This document shows, one piece after another, positions 34,447-42,491 of a stretch of DNA of 64,000 bases. A program made the translations under genes and the position numbers. Under the pieces are notes generated by a model. It saw only the letters and a list, made by a program, of their open reading frames with translations. It was not told where the DNA came from and ran no database searches. The stretch is from assembly GCA_033763775.1 (NCBI GenBank), contig JANRJW010000014.1, forward strand, positions 62,001-126,000. The letters run 5' to 3'. Numbering within the stretch: position 1 is the first letter of the stretch; the number at the start of each line of letters is the position of its first letter. This DNA comes from JAJTHB01 sp033763775 (GTDB taxonomy: Bacteria; Pseudomonadota; Alphaproteobacteria; Rickettsiales; SXRF01).

Positions 34447-35058
34447 ATGGACTCATCTGCCGCAAACAGCCAATCACACCCCAAACATCTTGATAAGAAA
34501 TTTCTTGAAGATGTAATCAAAAATCTTCGCCCCAAGAGCGAGGTTTATACAGGCATCACGTTCCTCAAAAAACTCCTTGATAGCAAAGGCCCGGAAGGCG
34601 TGCTTGATTTTGTAAAGCGCGCATCGGTAGCGCTTGATGAAGAAGGCAGCCTTGATCTTGCGTTTAATTTCAATGATGTTGAAAGAGAGATATTTAAAGA
34701 GTCGCGTCCGAATATGTCGCGGCGCAATTTCCTTCATACGATTGGATACGCTGTACCCGGGGCGGTTTTTGGCGCCTATGGGGCTGCTTCTCTGGGGAAT
34801 CGTGCTATCAAAAAAATAACAGGCGAGAAGAGCGATGACACGCCCCCCACATCACGCAGGAATTTTCTTGGCCTTGTTAAAGATGTGACGGGCGAAATTC
34901 CTATGGACATTGCCAACCTGTTTATTGGTGCCGCCTTAATTAATGAGGGCTACGAAAAGTGGGTCGAGATCAAACTGGAACAAATCGCAGACGCCGTATC
35001 GCTGCTGGATGAGCGCATCAAGACAGAATCAAAAAGCTCATCTTCTCCCGGAAGATAA
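34447..35058 (+). CDS. Hypothetical protein with two internal SRRNFL motifs
   Basis: Unrecognised protein of 203 residues. It contains two twin-arginine-like motifs: SRRNFLHTIGYAVPGAVFGA near residue 92 and SRRNFLGLVKDVTGEIP near residue 136. The first is followed by a hydrophobic glycine/alanine stretch as in a Tat signal, but it is internal, about 90 residues from the N-terminus. The N-terminal part is acidic and helical (FNFNDVEREIFKESRP). The base composition looks more AT-rich than the flanking genes. ATG 34447 is chosen; an in-frame TTG two bases after the yejF stop would add 12 residues. Confidence 0.55.
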   Translation: MDSSAANSQSHPKHLDKKFLEDVIKNLRPKSEVYTGITFLKKLLDSKGPEGVLDFVKRASVALDEEGSLDLAFNFNDVEREIFKESRPNMSRRNFLHTIGYAVPGAVFGAYGAASLGNRAIKKITGEKSDDTPPTSRRNFLGLVKDVTGEIPMDIANLFIGAALINEGYEKWVEIKLEQIADAVSLLDERIKTESKSSSSPGR

Positions 35059-35062
35059 TCGA

Positions 35063-36037
35063 TTAAGGCACCAGCAGCAGCGAGCCGGTAGTTTTACGGT
35101 TTTCAAGGTCTGTTTGCGCCTCGGCTGCATCGGCCAGTTTATAAGTGCCGCCGATACTCACCTTGATGATGCCGCGCGCGACTAAATCCAGAAGTTCGGC
35201 GCAGCTTTCACGATAATCCGCTTCATTTTCAATGTGATGCATTAGCGTTGGCCGCGTGATGTAAACCGAGCCTTTTTTGGAAAGCAGCAGCGGCTCAAAT
35301 GCCGGCACCGGCCCCGACGCATTGCCATACGACACCAGCATGCCAAATTTCTTCAGTGAATCGAGCGATTCCATAAAGGTGGACTGGCCAACCGAGTCAT
35401 AAACCACATCCACTCCCCTGCCCTCAGTCAGCTCACGCACGCGGACGGATACTTTTTCCCTCGTGTATAAAATCACATGATCGCAGCCATGCGCCTTGGC
35501 AAGCGCCGCTTTGTCTTCGCTGGAAACGGTGCCGATCACGGTTGCGCCCAGATGCTTTGCCCACTGGCTGGCAATCAGCCCCACACCGCCAGCCGCCGCG
35601 TGCAGCAGGATCACATCCCCTTTTTTCACAGGAAAGGTGCGCCTGAGCAGGTAATGCGCGGTTAAACCCTTCACCATCACCGCCGCCGCCACCTCATCGC
35701 TGAGTGCATTCGGGAGCTTCACCAGCCAGCGCGCGGGCAGTGCCCGATACTCGGCATATCCCCCCACCGTATCGCTGCAATAGGCGACGCGGTCACCGGC
35801 GGCAAAACCACTCACCCCCTGCCCCACAGCCTCCACCACTCCGGATGCTTCCATACCCGGAATAATCGGATAGCGGGCGGCTTTGTAAAGGCCAGTACGG
35901 AAATAAATATCGATAAAATTGATGCCGATCGCTGTTTGCCGCACCAGCACTTCGCCCGCCTTTGGCTGTGGCTTTGCTACATCCTCATAGCGCAGCATTT
36001 CTGCCCCGCCAGTTTCGTGAATCTGAATCGCTTTCAT
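35063..36037 (-). CDS. qor: NADPH:quinone oxidoreductase (zeta-crystallin/QorA family)
   Basis: Medium-chain dehydrogenase of 324 residues that reduces quinones one electron at a time. Motifs: GEVLVRQTAIGINFIDIYFR, IPGMEASGVVEAVGQGV, HAAAGGVGLIASQWAKHLGA (dinucleotide binding) and VVYDSVGQSTFMESLDSLKK. No zinc-ligand pattern is seen, as expected for this family. ATG 36037 matches the family start MKAIQIHETGG. It is convergent with the hypothetical gene at 34447. Confidence 0.93.
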   Translation of the reverse strand: MKAIQIHETGGAEMLRYEDVAKPQPKAGEVLVRQTAIGINFIDIYFRTGLYKAARYPIIPGMEASGVVEAVGQGVSGFAAGDRVAYCSDTVGGYAEYRALPARWLVKLPNALSDEVAAAVMVKGLTAHYLLRRTFPVKKGDVILLHAAAGGVGLIASQWAKHLGATVIGTVSSEDKAALAKAHGCDHVILYTREKVSVRVRELTEGRGVDVVYDSVGQSTFMESLDSLKKFGMLVSYGNASGPVPAFEPLLLSKKGSVYITRPTLMHHIENEADYRESCAELLDLVARGIIKVSIGGTYKLADAAEAQTDLENRKTTGSLLLVP

Positions 36038-36085
36038 AAGATTTTCTAGGCAGAAAAGCCGCAAAGGTCTAATGGATTTTTTTTC

Positions 36086-36203
36086 AAAGTCATTTATATG
36101 TGACGAGTGCTAGGCAGCGACGCGCGCAGAAGTTGAGCGTAGCAGCGCTACGTGATACTTCGAGCACGACGATAACGACGCAATCGGCCATAGAAATGAC
36201 TTT
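36086..36203. repeat. 118-bp element with terminal inverted repeats, copy 2 (at the mnmE start)
   Basis: Ends AAAGTCATTT and AAATGACTTT; interior CTAGGCAGCGACGCGCGCAG to ACGACGATAACGACGCAATC. It is homologous to 18581-18699. The mnmE start ATG (36196) lies inside the right terminal repeat. Confidence 0.82.
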
Positions 36204-37581
36204 ATTTTCAGACACCATATTCGCACTCGCCACACCGCTTGCCAAATCCGGCGTCGCCATCATCCGCATCAGCGGCAAGCTTGCTTTACCAACACTGATC
36301 CAGCTCACCGGTAAAACTAGTTGGCAACCAAATCTTGCTACTTACTGCACCTTTTTTTCCCCAATGCCCAATGCCCAATCCCCAATCCAAATCGACACTG
36401 GCCTCGCCCTTTACTTCGCCGCGCCCAAAAGCTTCACCGGCGAGGATGTGGTGGAGCTGCATCTGCATGGCAGCCTCGCCGTCATCCGCGAGATGCAGAC
36501 GGTGCTTTCTGAGATACCCGGTCTACGCCATGCCGAAGCCGGGGAATTCACTCGCCGCGCTTTTATGAATGGCAAAATGGATTTGCTGGAAGCAGAGGGG
36601 CTTGCGGATCTTATCGAAGCCGAAACGCTCCAGCAAAAACGACAGTCTCAAGCGCAAATGCAGGGCGAGATGAGCCGCTATTATGAGAGCCTTCGTACGC
36701 AGATGGTGCGCGCACTTGCCCATCTCGAGGCTTATATCGATTTTCCTGAAGAAGAGATTCCGGAAAGCGTGATTATCAGCCTGAAAGATGATATTCATCA
36801 GATGGTTAATAATATCACTGCAGCACTGGATGACGGCAGAAGAGGCGAGCGGCTCAGGGAAGGGCTCACCATCGCCATCATCGGCGCGCCGAACGCTGGA
36901 AAATCAAGTATTCTCAACAGATTAGCTGGAAGGGATGCCGCCATCGTCTCGCCGCTTGCTGGCACCACCAGAGATGTTATTGAAATTCATAAAGAAATAG
37001 CAGGTTTTCCCGTCACATTCCTCGACACCGCTGGGCTGAGAGATGCCGCAGATAGCATTGAAGAAGAGGGGGTTCGCCGCGCCCGCCAGCGCGCCGCCGG
37101 CGCGGATTTGAAGCTGATTGTCTTTGATGCCGGCCAGCCGATGGACAGCGAGAGCAGGGGGCAGATTGATGCCAATAGCCTGATTATACTAAATAAAATT
37201 GATTGCCATCCCGGAAAATTTTGCAGCAGCAAAATTTATCCGGGATCCAGCAAAGCCAAAAGTCAGGAGACTTTTGGCGTCGAAACCATCAACATCTCCG
37301 CCCTCACAGGCGAGGGTATGGATGTGCTTATGGCATCTATCACTATGTTTATTCAGCAGAAATATCACACCAGCGAGTCTATATTGATCACGCGAGCGCG
37401 CCACCGCGAGCTGCTTGAGACCGCCAAAGCGCATCTGCTTCGCATCCAACTTGATGCGCCGCTGGAGTTAACCTGCGAAGAACTGAGGCGCGGCGCGGTC
37501 TGCCTTGGCAAAATCACTGGAAAAATCAGCGTGGATGATGTATTGGACGTGGTCTTTTCCACATTCTGTATCGGTAAATGA
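36196..37581 (+). CDS. mnmE: tRNA uridine-5-carboxymethylaminomethyl(34) synthesis GTPase
   Basis: GTPase that with MnmG modifies the wobble uridine of tRNA, 461 residues. Motifs: TIFALATPLAKSGVAIIRIS, FTGEDVVELHLHGSLAVI, G1 GAPNAGKSS, SPLAGTTRDVIEI, DTAGLR, NKID and the C-terminal FCIGK with the conserved cysteine. Two repeat-derived inserts: about residues 54-67 (SPMPNAQSPIQ) and about 337-363, directly after NKID (CHPGKFCSSKIYPGSSKAKS and on) in the G domain. The start lies in a terminal inverted repeat. mnmG follows with a four-base overlap. Confidence 0.95.
   Translation: MTLFSDTIFALATPLAKSGVAIIRISGKLALPTLIQLTGKTSWQPNLATYCTFFSPMPNAQSPIQIDTGLALYFAAPKSFTGEDVVELHLHGSLAVIREMQTVLSEIPGLRHAEAGEFTRRAFMNGKMDLLEAEGLADLIEAETLQQKRQSQAQMQGEMSRYYESLRTQMVRALAHLEAYIDFPEEEIPESVIISLKDDIHQMVNNITAALDDGRRGERLREGLTIAIIGAPNAGKSSILNRLAGRDAAIVSPLAGTTRDVIEIHKEIAGFPVTFLDTAGLRDAADSIEEEGVRRARQRAAGADLKLIVFDAGQPMDSESRGQIDANSLIILNKIDCHPGKFCSSKIYPGSSKAKSQETFGVETINISALTGEGMDVLMASITMFIQQKYHTSESILITRARHRELLETAKAHLLRIQLDAPLELTCEELRRGAVCLGKITGKISVDDVLDVVFSTFCIGK
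36356..36398. repeat. CCCAATGCCCAATCCCCAATCC tandem repeat in mnmE
   Basis: Degenerate tandem units of CCCAATG/CCCAATC, in frame. Same family as tracts in ampG and priA. Confidence 0.75.
37205..37285. repeat. Composite palindrome inserted in frame in mnmE
   Basis: GCCATCCCGGAAAATTTTGC to TTATCCGGGATCCAG, then hairpin GCCAAAAGTC-AGGA-GACTTTTGGC at 37255-37278 and GTCG. It adds about 27 residues immediately after the NKID guanine-specificity motif. Confidence 0.9.
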
Positions 37582-39467
37582 GCTACGATTTTGACGTCAT
37601 CATCATCGGCGGGGGCCACGCAGGAACAGAGGCGGCAAGCGCGGCAGCACGCCTTGGCGCGCGTACGGCGCTGATTACACAAAAGGCCACCACTATCGGT
37701 GAAATGTCATGCAACCCCGCTATTGGCGGCATCGGCAAAGGCACATTGGTGAGGGAAATTGACGCGCTGGATGGCGTCATGGGGCGCGCAATCGACCGCG
37801 CAGGCATCCATTACAAAATGCTCAATAGCAGCAAAGGCCCGGCTGTTCGCGGCCCACGCGCCCAGGCCGACCGCAAACTCTATCGCCAGGCCGTTCAAGA
37901 GATTCTCCGCGAATACGAACATCTCACCATCATCGAAGATTCCGTCGAAGACTTGCTTTTACATCCCCGCGCAAGCGGCGATCCTGTAGCTGCCATTAGC
38001 GGAATCCTCACTGCCTCTGGCCGTGAAATCCGCGCGCCGAAAATTGTCCTGACCACCGGCACTTTTCTTAATGGCCTGATCCATCTCGGCGAAAAGAAAA
38101 TCCGCGCGGGCAGGGTGGGGGAGGCTCCCTCGATTGGCCTGTCAAACACACTCAAACGCATTGGTTTTAATACCGGCCGCTTAAAGACAGGAACGCCGGC
38201 ACGCCTTGATGGCAAGACAATTAACTGGGGGATTCTAGAAGAACAAAAAGGCGATGAGCCGCCAACGCCATTTTCATATCTGACTGAGCGCGTTTCCGTG
38301 CCGCAGATATCCTGCTTCATCACTCACACAAGCCCCACCACCCACGGAATCATCAGGGAGAATCTGCACCGCTCGCCAATGTATTCCGGCCAGATAGAAT
38401 CTACTGGGCCGCGCTATTGCCCATCGATTGAAGACAAGGTGGTTCGCTTCGCTCACCGGCAGCGCCACCAGATTTTCCTTGAGCCGGAAGGGCTCGATGA
38501 TGACACGGTTTACCCCAACGGCATTTCTACGTCGCTGCCGGAAGAAGTTCAGCACGCCCTCATAAAGACCATTCCGGGGCTTGAAAACGCGATTATACTT
38601 AGACCCGGTTATGCCATTGAATATGACTATGTCGACCCACGCGAACTAAAGCCAACACTCGAAACCAAGAAGGTGAGTGGGCTTTATTTCGCTGGCCAGA
38701 TCAATGGCACCACGGGCTATGAAGAAGCAGGAGGGCAGGGGGTAGTCGCCGGGCTGAACGCGGCCTTAGCGGCTGGTGGCTCTAAGCCGTTTATCCTTGA
38801 TCGCTCGGACGCTTATATAGGAGTGATGATTGATGACCTGATTACCCATGGCACCACTGAACCATACCGTATGTTTACATCGCGTTCAGAGTATCGCTTA
38901 TCTCTGCGTGCCGATAATGCCGATCTTCGCCTGACCTCGCGCGCTATCGATATGGGGTGTGTCTCATCCCCTCGAGCCGCTATCTATAGAGAAAAGGAAG
39001 TTATCCACAATGTTTCACGTGAAACATTTTTGAACCTCTCCATGACGCCCAATGAAGCAATGGCTTACGGCATCAAATTAAATCAGGATGGCATTCGAAG
39101 AAATGCTCTTGAGCTACTTTCAAACCCCAACATCACCTATGATGATCTGGTCAGACGGTGGCCACAGCTCGGAGAAATTAGGCCGGATATAAAAGAGCAA
39201 ATCGAAATTGAGGCGATGTATAGCGGCTATCTTGATCGTCAGATGGAAGATATTGAAAGCTTCAAAAAAGAAGAAAAAATGCTGATTCCTGAGAACTTTG
39301 ATTTTGATCCACTACCTTCGATATCTAACGAGATCAAGGCCAAGCTCAAGGCTGCCCGCCCCGCGACCATTGGTTCTGCCAGCCGCATCCAAGGCATGAC
39401 GCCGGCCGCGCTTGTAGCACTCATGGCGCATATCCGCAAATCGGAGCAGCTGAAAAAAAGTGCGTGA
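37578..39467 (+). CDS. mnmG: tRNA uridine-5-carboxymethylaminomethyl(34) synthesis enzyme
   Basis: FAD-dependent partner of MnmE, 629 residues. Motifs: DVIIIGGGHAGTEAASAAAR (FAD), SCNPAIGGIGKGTLVREID, LKTGTPARLDG, INGTTGYEEAGGQG, MIDDLITHGTTEPYRMFTSR and IQGMTPAALVALMAHIRK. A short repeat-coded insert (HPRASGDP) lies near residues 129-136. A parS site encodes NVSRETF within SREVIHNVSR-like sequence near residue 480. The start overlaps mnmE by four bases and the end overlaps rsmG by eight. Confidence 0.97.
   Translation: MSYDFDVIIIGGGHAGTEAASAAARLGARTALITQKATTIGEMSCNPAIGGIGKGTLVREIDALDGVMGRAIDRAGIHYKMLNSSKGPAVRGPRAQADRKLYRQAVQEILREYEHLTIIEDSVEDLLLHPRASGDPVAAISGILTASGREIRAPKIVLTTGTFLNGLIHLGEKKIRAGRVGEAPSIGLSNTLKRIGFNTGRLKTGTPARLDGKTINWGILEEQKGDEPPTPFSYLTERVSVPQISCFITHTSPTTHGIIRENLHRSPMYSGQIESTGPRYCPSIEDKVVRFAHRQRHQIFLEPEGLDDDTVYPNGISTSLPEEVQHALIKTIPGLENAIILRPGYAIEYDYVDPRELKPTLETKKVSGLYFAGQINGTTGYEEAGGQGVVAGLNAALAAGGSKPFILDRSDAYIGVMIDDLITHGTTEPYRMFTSRSEYRLSLRADNADLRLTSRAIDMGCVSSPRAAIYREKEVIHNVSRETFLNLSMTPNEAMAYGIKLNQDGIRRNALELLSNPNITYDDLVRRWPQLGEIRPDIKEQIEIEAMYSGYLDRQMEDIESFKKEEKMLIPENFDFDPLPSISNEIKAKLKAARPATIGSASRIQGMTPAALVALMAHIRKSEQLKKSA
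39001..39009 (+). promoter_or_regulatory. DnaA box (TTATCCACA)
   Basis: Exact match to the TTATNCACA DnaA-box consensus, one base upstream of the first parS site, inside mnmG. A single box is not an origin, but together with parABS it fits an origin-proximal position. Confidence 0.4.
39011..39026. promoter_or_regulatory. parS: parS site 1 (in mnmG)
   Basis: Perfect TGTTTCACGTGAAACA, the conserved chromosomal parS palindrome bound by ParB. It is read in frame as VSRET within MnmG. ParB nucleates here and spreads for chromosome segregation. Confidence 0.97.
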
Positions 39468-40128
39468 AGATTGGTTTCACCAACTAAACCAGATCGAAAA
39501 TGTTTCACGTGAAACATTTTCACGCCTATGTATCTATCATGATCTGCTGGTTAAATGGCAAAGCAAAATCAATCTGGTAAGTCAATCGACAATAGCCGGC
39601 GCCTTCCACCGACACATCATCGATTCCTACCAGCTCGTTCCCATCATCAAAAAGCTCAAAAATGTTTCACGTGAAACATTTTCACTCGCCGATATCGGAA
39701 CCGGCGCCGGTTTTCCGGGTATGGTTCTGGCGATCGTAGGGGCAGGGGATGTCCATCTCATTGATACCGATATAAAGAAGATGACTTTCCTGAGAGAGGT
39801 AAGTCGCTTAACGAAAACGAATGTGAACTTTCACCAACAAAGAATTGAGTCCTGCCAACTACCAGAAACTGATTGTTTCACTTCACGTGCCACTTCAAGT
39901 TTGAGTGATTTGATCGAATGGGCATCCAAAAATGTTTCACGTGAAACATTTTTTCTCTTCCATAAGGGCAAAAACTATTCTAGTGAGTTAGATGAACTGA
40001 AAAGCAAATGGTCATTCGACCATCAGCTTTTTCCAAGCGTGACAGACCCTAGCGGGGTCATCATTCATCTATCCCATGTTGCGAGGCTGCCCGATGAAAA
40101 CTCCGAACCAGCTGGAAAAAAACAATAA
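39460..40128 (+). CDS. rsmG: 16S rRNA (guanine(527)-N7)-methyltransferase
   Basis: SAM-dependent methylase of G527 in 16S rRNA, 222 residues. The SAM-binding motif is LADIGTGAGFPGMVLAIVGA and the conserved acidic turn is VHLIDTDIKKMTFLREVSRL. The start is probably GTG 39460, overlapping mnmG by eight bases, with MREDWFHQL leading into the first parS. Three parS palindromes are translated as NVSRETF at about residues 14-20, 67-73 and 157-163. The 3' end overlaps parA by 35 bases. Confidence 0.93.
   Translation: MREDWFHQLNQIENVSRETFSRLCIYHDLLVKWQSKINLVSQSTIAGAFHRHIIDSYQLVPIIKKLKNVSRETFSLADIGTGAGFPGMVLAIVGAGDVHLIDTDIKKMTFLREVSRLTKTNVNFHQQRIESCQLPETDCFTSRATSSLSDLIEWASKNVSRETFFLFHKGKNYSSELDELKSKWSFDHQLFPSVTDPSGVIIHLSHVARLPDENSEPAGKKQ
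39501..39516. promoter_or_regulatory. parS: parS site 2 (in rsmG)
   Basis: Perfect TGTTTCACGTGAAACA, near the 5' end of rsmG, flanked by AA and TTTTC as at the other sites. Confidence 0.97.
39663..39678. promoter_or_regulatory. parS: parS site 3 (in rsmG)
   Basis: Perfect TGTTTCACGTGAAACA, directly before the SAM-binding motif codons of rsmG. Confidence 0.97.
39933..39948. promoter_or_regulatory. parS: parS site 4 (in rsmG)
   Basis: Perfect TGTTTCACGTGAAACA in the second half of rsmG, about 145 bp before the parA start. All four sites lie within 938 bp. Confidence 0.97.
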
Positions 40129-40918
40129 TACGAATATTATTGCCGTCGTCAACCAGAAGGGCGGCGTTGGCAAAACCACCACCACCGTGAATCTCGCAAC
40201 CGCACTGGCCGCCGTTGGCAAACAAGTGCTGGTGATTGATTTTGACCCGCAGGGTAATGCCAGCACTGGCCTTGGTGTTGAACCGGGCGATCGCGCTGTG
40301 ACCTCTTATGATATTATACTCAATGATACTGCACTGGAAGAGGCTATTCGAAAAACACCCGTGCCCAAGCTTGATGTGATTGCCGCAACCATTGACCTCA
40401 CTGGCGCTGAGATTGAAATGGTGAGCCTGATTCAGCGCGAATATCGTCTGAAGAATGCTTTGAAGAGTAGTGCTGATCGCTATGACTATGTACTGATTGA
40501 TTGCCCGCCATCGCTTGGCCTGCTGACCCTGAACGCGCTCACCGCTGCTCATAGCGTTCTCGTGCCGCTACAAACAGAATTTTATGCCCTTGAAGGCCTC
40601 AGCCACCTGATGCGCACCATTAAACTGGTACAAAGCGGGCTTAATCCAGAACTCTCGATTCAGGGTATTGTGCTCACCATGTATGACCGCCGTAATAAAT
40701 TCACGGAGCAGATTGAGGCAGATGTACGAAGCTATTTCGGCGAACAGGTCTATCAGTCCGTTATCCCGCGCAATATCCGCATGTCGGAAGCACCAAGCCA
40801 CGGCAAACCCGCGCTCATCTATGATATGCACTGTGCGGGCTCGAAGGCATATATTGCGCTCGCCAGCGAGATGTTGAAACGCGAGAAAGCCAAACAGCAA
40901 GAGGTGAGTGCGGCGTAA
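40094..40918 (+). CDS. parA: Chromosome-partitioning ATPase ParA (Soj)
   Basis: Deviant Walker-A ATPase of 274 residues that moves ParB-parS complexes. Motifs: NIIAVVNQKGGVGKTTTTVN, LVIDFDPQGNASTGLG, YVLIDCPPSLGLLTLNAL and IQGIVLTMYDRRNKFTEQI. ATG 40094 gives MKTPNQLEKNNN as a short non-conserved leader. The start lies within the rsmG 3' end, so the two are co-transcribed. Confidence 0.97.
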   Translation: MKTPNQLEKNNNTNIIAVVNQKGGVGKTTTTVNLATALAAVGKQVLVIDFDPQGNASTGLGVEPGDRAVTSYDIILNDTALEEAIRKTPVPKLDVIAATIDLTGAEIEMVSLIQREYRLKNALKSSADRYDYVLIDCPPSLGLLTLNALTAAHSVLVPLQTEFYALEGLSHLMRTIKLVQSGLNPELSIQGIVLTMYDRRNKFTEQIEADVRSYFGEQVYQSVIPRNIRMSEAPSHGKPALIYDMHCAGSKAYIALASEMLKREKAKQQEVSAA

Positions 40919-40924
40919 TGATAT

Positions 40925-41006
40925 TAGGCGCCAGAAGTCTACTGACTTTTGGCTTCACTGAGTCCCGGACAGTTTTTCGATAAAAAAACTTTCTGGGATA
41001 ACAACC
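40925..41006. repeat. Composite palindrome between parA and parB
   Basis: Hairpin GCCAGAAGTC-TACT-GACTTTTGGC at 40930-40953 (core in minus orientation), then GAGTCCCGGACAGTTTTTCG to TTTCTGGGATAAC. It fills the parA-parB gap but leaves the parB Shine-Dalgarno (AAAGGAG) intact. Confidence 0.85.
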
Positions 41007-41023
41007 CAAAGGAGCATAAGCAA

Positions 41024-41980
41024 ATGGCACAAAAAGGACTCGGAAAAGGCTTATCAGCCCTCATTTCTGAAAACAGCGCTCTTGCGCCACAAAGCGCTCC
41101 CGCCGCAAGCCGTTCCGGAGGCGGAACGGTAAATGCGAGTGGCATCAGCCAGCTGCCGCTAACACAGCTTGCACCGGGCAAATATCAGCCGCGCACGCAT
41201 TTTGATGAGGGCACGCTCACCGAGCTTGCCGAATCGATTGAAAAAAATGGCGTGATGCAGCCGATCATCGTCCGTGCGATTAGCGGGCAAGCCAATCGCT
41301 TTGAGATCATCGCCGGGGAACGCCGCTGGAGAGCTGCAAAAATCGCAGGTTTGCAAACCATTCCTGCGATCGTGCGTGAGCTGACTGATAAGCAAGCGCT
41401 CGAGCTAGCGCTGGTTGAGAACGTTCAACGCCAGGACCTCTCGCCACTTGAAGAGGCGAATGGCTATCAGCGGCTGATCGAGGAATTTGACTACACGCAG
41501 GATGAACTCGCCACCATCGTTGGCAAAAGCCGCAGCCATATTGGTAATTTGCTTCGCCTGCTATCGCTGCCGGAAGATGTGCGCCAGTTACTTGATAGTG
41601 GTGGCATTACGGTTGGTCACGCACGAGCACTGCTTTCCTGCCCCGATGCATCGCTGCTGGCGCAGGAAATTGTCAAGCGCGGGCTGAATGTGCGTCAGGC
41701 GGAAGAAATTGGCCGCATGATGCAGGGCAAAGACAAACGCCACACGCCACGCGCCGCCAGCCAGCCAGCCGCACCACGCCCAGCCGGAAATACCGGCGCA
41801 CCACGCGAGAAAGATGCCGATATTCTCGCACTGGAAGAATCGCTATCTGAAAATCTTGGGCTGCGCGTATCGATCAATGATCGCGGCCAGCAAGGCGAGA
41901 TTATTGTGGCGTATGATAACCTCGCCCAGCTGGATGTCATCCTGCGCAAGCTCGGCAGCAATGCGGAAGAATTGGTTTAG
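41024..41980 (+). CDS. parB: Chromosome-partitioning CTPase/DNA-binding protein ParB (Spo0J)
   Basis: ParB of 318 residues that binds the four parS sites upstream. N-terminal QKGLGKGLSALI; ParB/Srx-like domain with PRTHFDEGTLTELAESIEKN and AGERRWRAAKIAG; helix-turn-helix region YTQDELATIVGKSRSHIGNL. A Pro/Ala-rich linker (AASQPAAPRPAGNTG) separates the C-terminal dimerisation domain. ATG 41024 is supported by AAAGGAG upstream. Confidence 0.97.
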   Translation: MAQKGLGKGLSALISENSALAPQSAPAASRSGGGTVNASGISQLPLTQLAPGKYQPRTHFDEGTLTELAESIEKNGVMQPIIVRAISGQANRFEIIAGERRWRAAKIAGLQTIPAIVRELTDKQALELALVENVQRQDLSPLEEANGYQRLIEEFDYTQDELATIVGKSRSHIGNLLRLLSLPEDVRQLLDSGGITVGHARALLSCPDASLLAQEIVKRGLNVRQAEEIGRMMQGKDKRHTPRAASQPAAPRPAGNTGAPREKDADILALEESLSENLGLRVSINDRGQQGEIIVAYDNLAQLDVILRKLGSNAEELV

Positions 41981-41992
41981 CAGGAGCCTGAC

Positions 41993-42412
41993 TCAGGCTT
42001 TGCTGAGCATCAGCTGAAAAGCTTCGGTGCTGAGCGTCATCTGGCCAATATCGATCGGCTGCTTCTGCTTTTTCTCTAGGCCATTTCGCATCGCTTCTTC
42101 AATGCGGCGCTCGACCTCTTTCATGATTTTTTCTTCGATACTCATGCGCGCCTGCGGGCTCATTGCCGCGAGACTTTCCGGGGTGACGCCCATTTCCTGC
42201 ATGACCCTTTCTGCGACTTTCTTTTTAAGCTCTTCCATCTGCCATTCCCAATAACCGCTAATGCCGCGGCTGGTGATTTTTGTTAATATCGCCGCCGGAT
42301 CATCCTTTTCATTCAGCTGCTTCATGAAGCTTGCTGCTTGATTGGCTTTTTCGTTTTTCTTTGCTGCATCTGAGCTGCTGCTTCGCAGTTGGCTGAGGCT
42401 GCTGATTTCCAT
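41993..42412 (-). CDS. Hypothetical alphaproteobacterial protein
   Basis: Unrecognised soluble protein of 139 residues. It is very charged, with long helices (MEELKKKVAERVMQEMGV, IEEKIMKEVERRIEEAMRNG) that should form a coiled coil, and a Ser-rich start (MEISSLSQLRSSSSDAAKK). AAGGAG lies about nine bases before ATG 42412, so expression is likely. It is convergent with parB (13 bases between stops) and lies after holA on the same strand. Confidence 0.65.
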   Translation of the reverse strand: MEISSLSQLRSSSSDAAKKNEKANQAASFMKQLNEKDDPAAILTKITSRGISGYWEWQMEELKKKVAERVMQEMGVTPESLAAMSPQARMSIEEKIMKEVERRIEEAMRNGLEKKQKQPIDIGQMTLSTEAFQLMLSKA

Positions 42413-42491
42413 GGCGACCACTCCTTTGAATGTTGATTCTCACAGGCAACAACCATGCCAGAAAAAAATCACGGCAGGCAGGGCAGGGCGG

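Noticed and set aside
36086..36203. Insertion sequence or MITE with target-site duplication
   Set aside because: Terminal inverted repeats exist, but no convincing flanking direct duplication could be seen at either copy, so it is listed as a repeat only.
36090..36308. 72-codon minus-strand frame over the mnmE start
   Set aside because: It is a readthrough of the 118-bp repeat and the antisense of mnmE; no independent support.
41985..42001. Hairpin AGCCTG-ACT-CAGGCT after parB as a terminator
   Set aside because: The stem is only six base pairs, followed by two or three T, and it overlaps the 3' end of the convergent gene; too weak to call.
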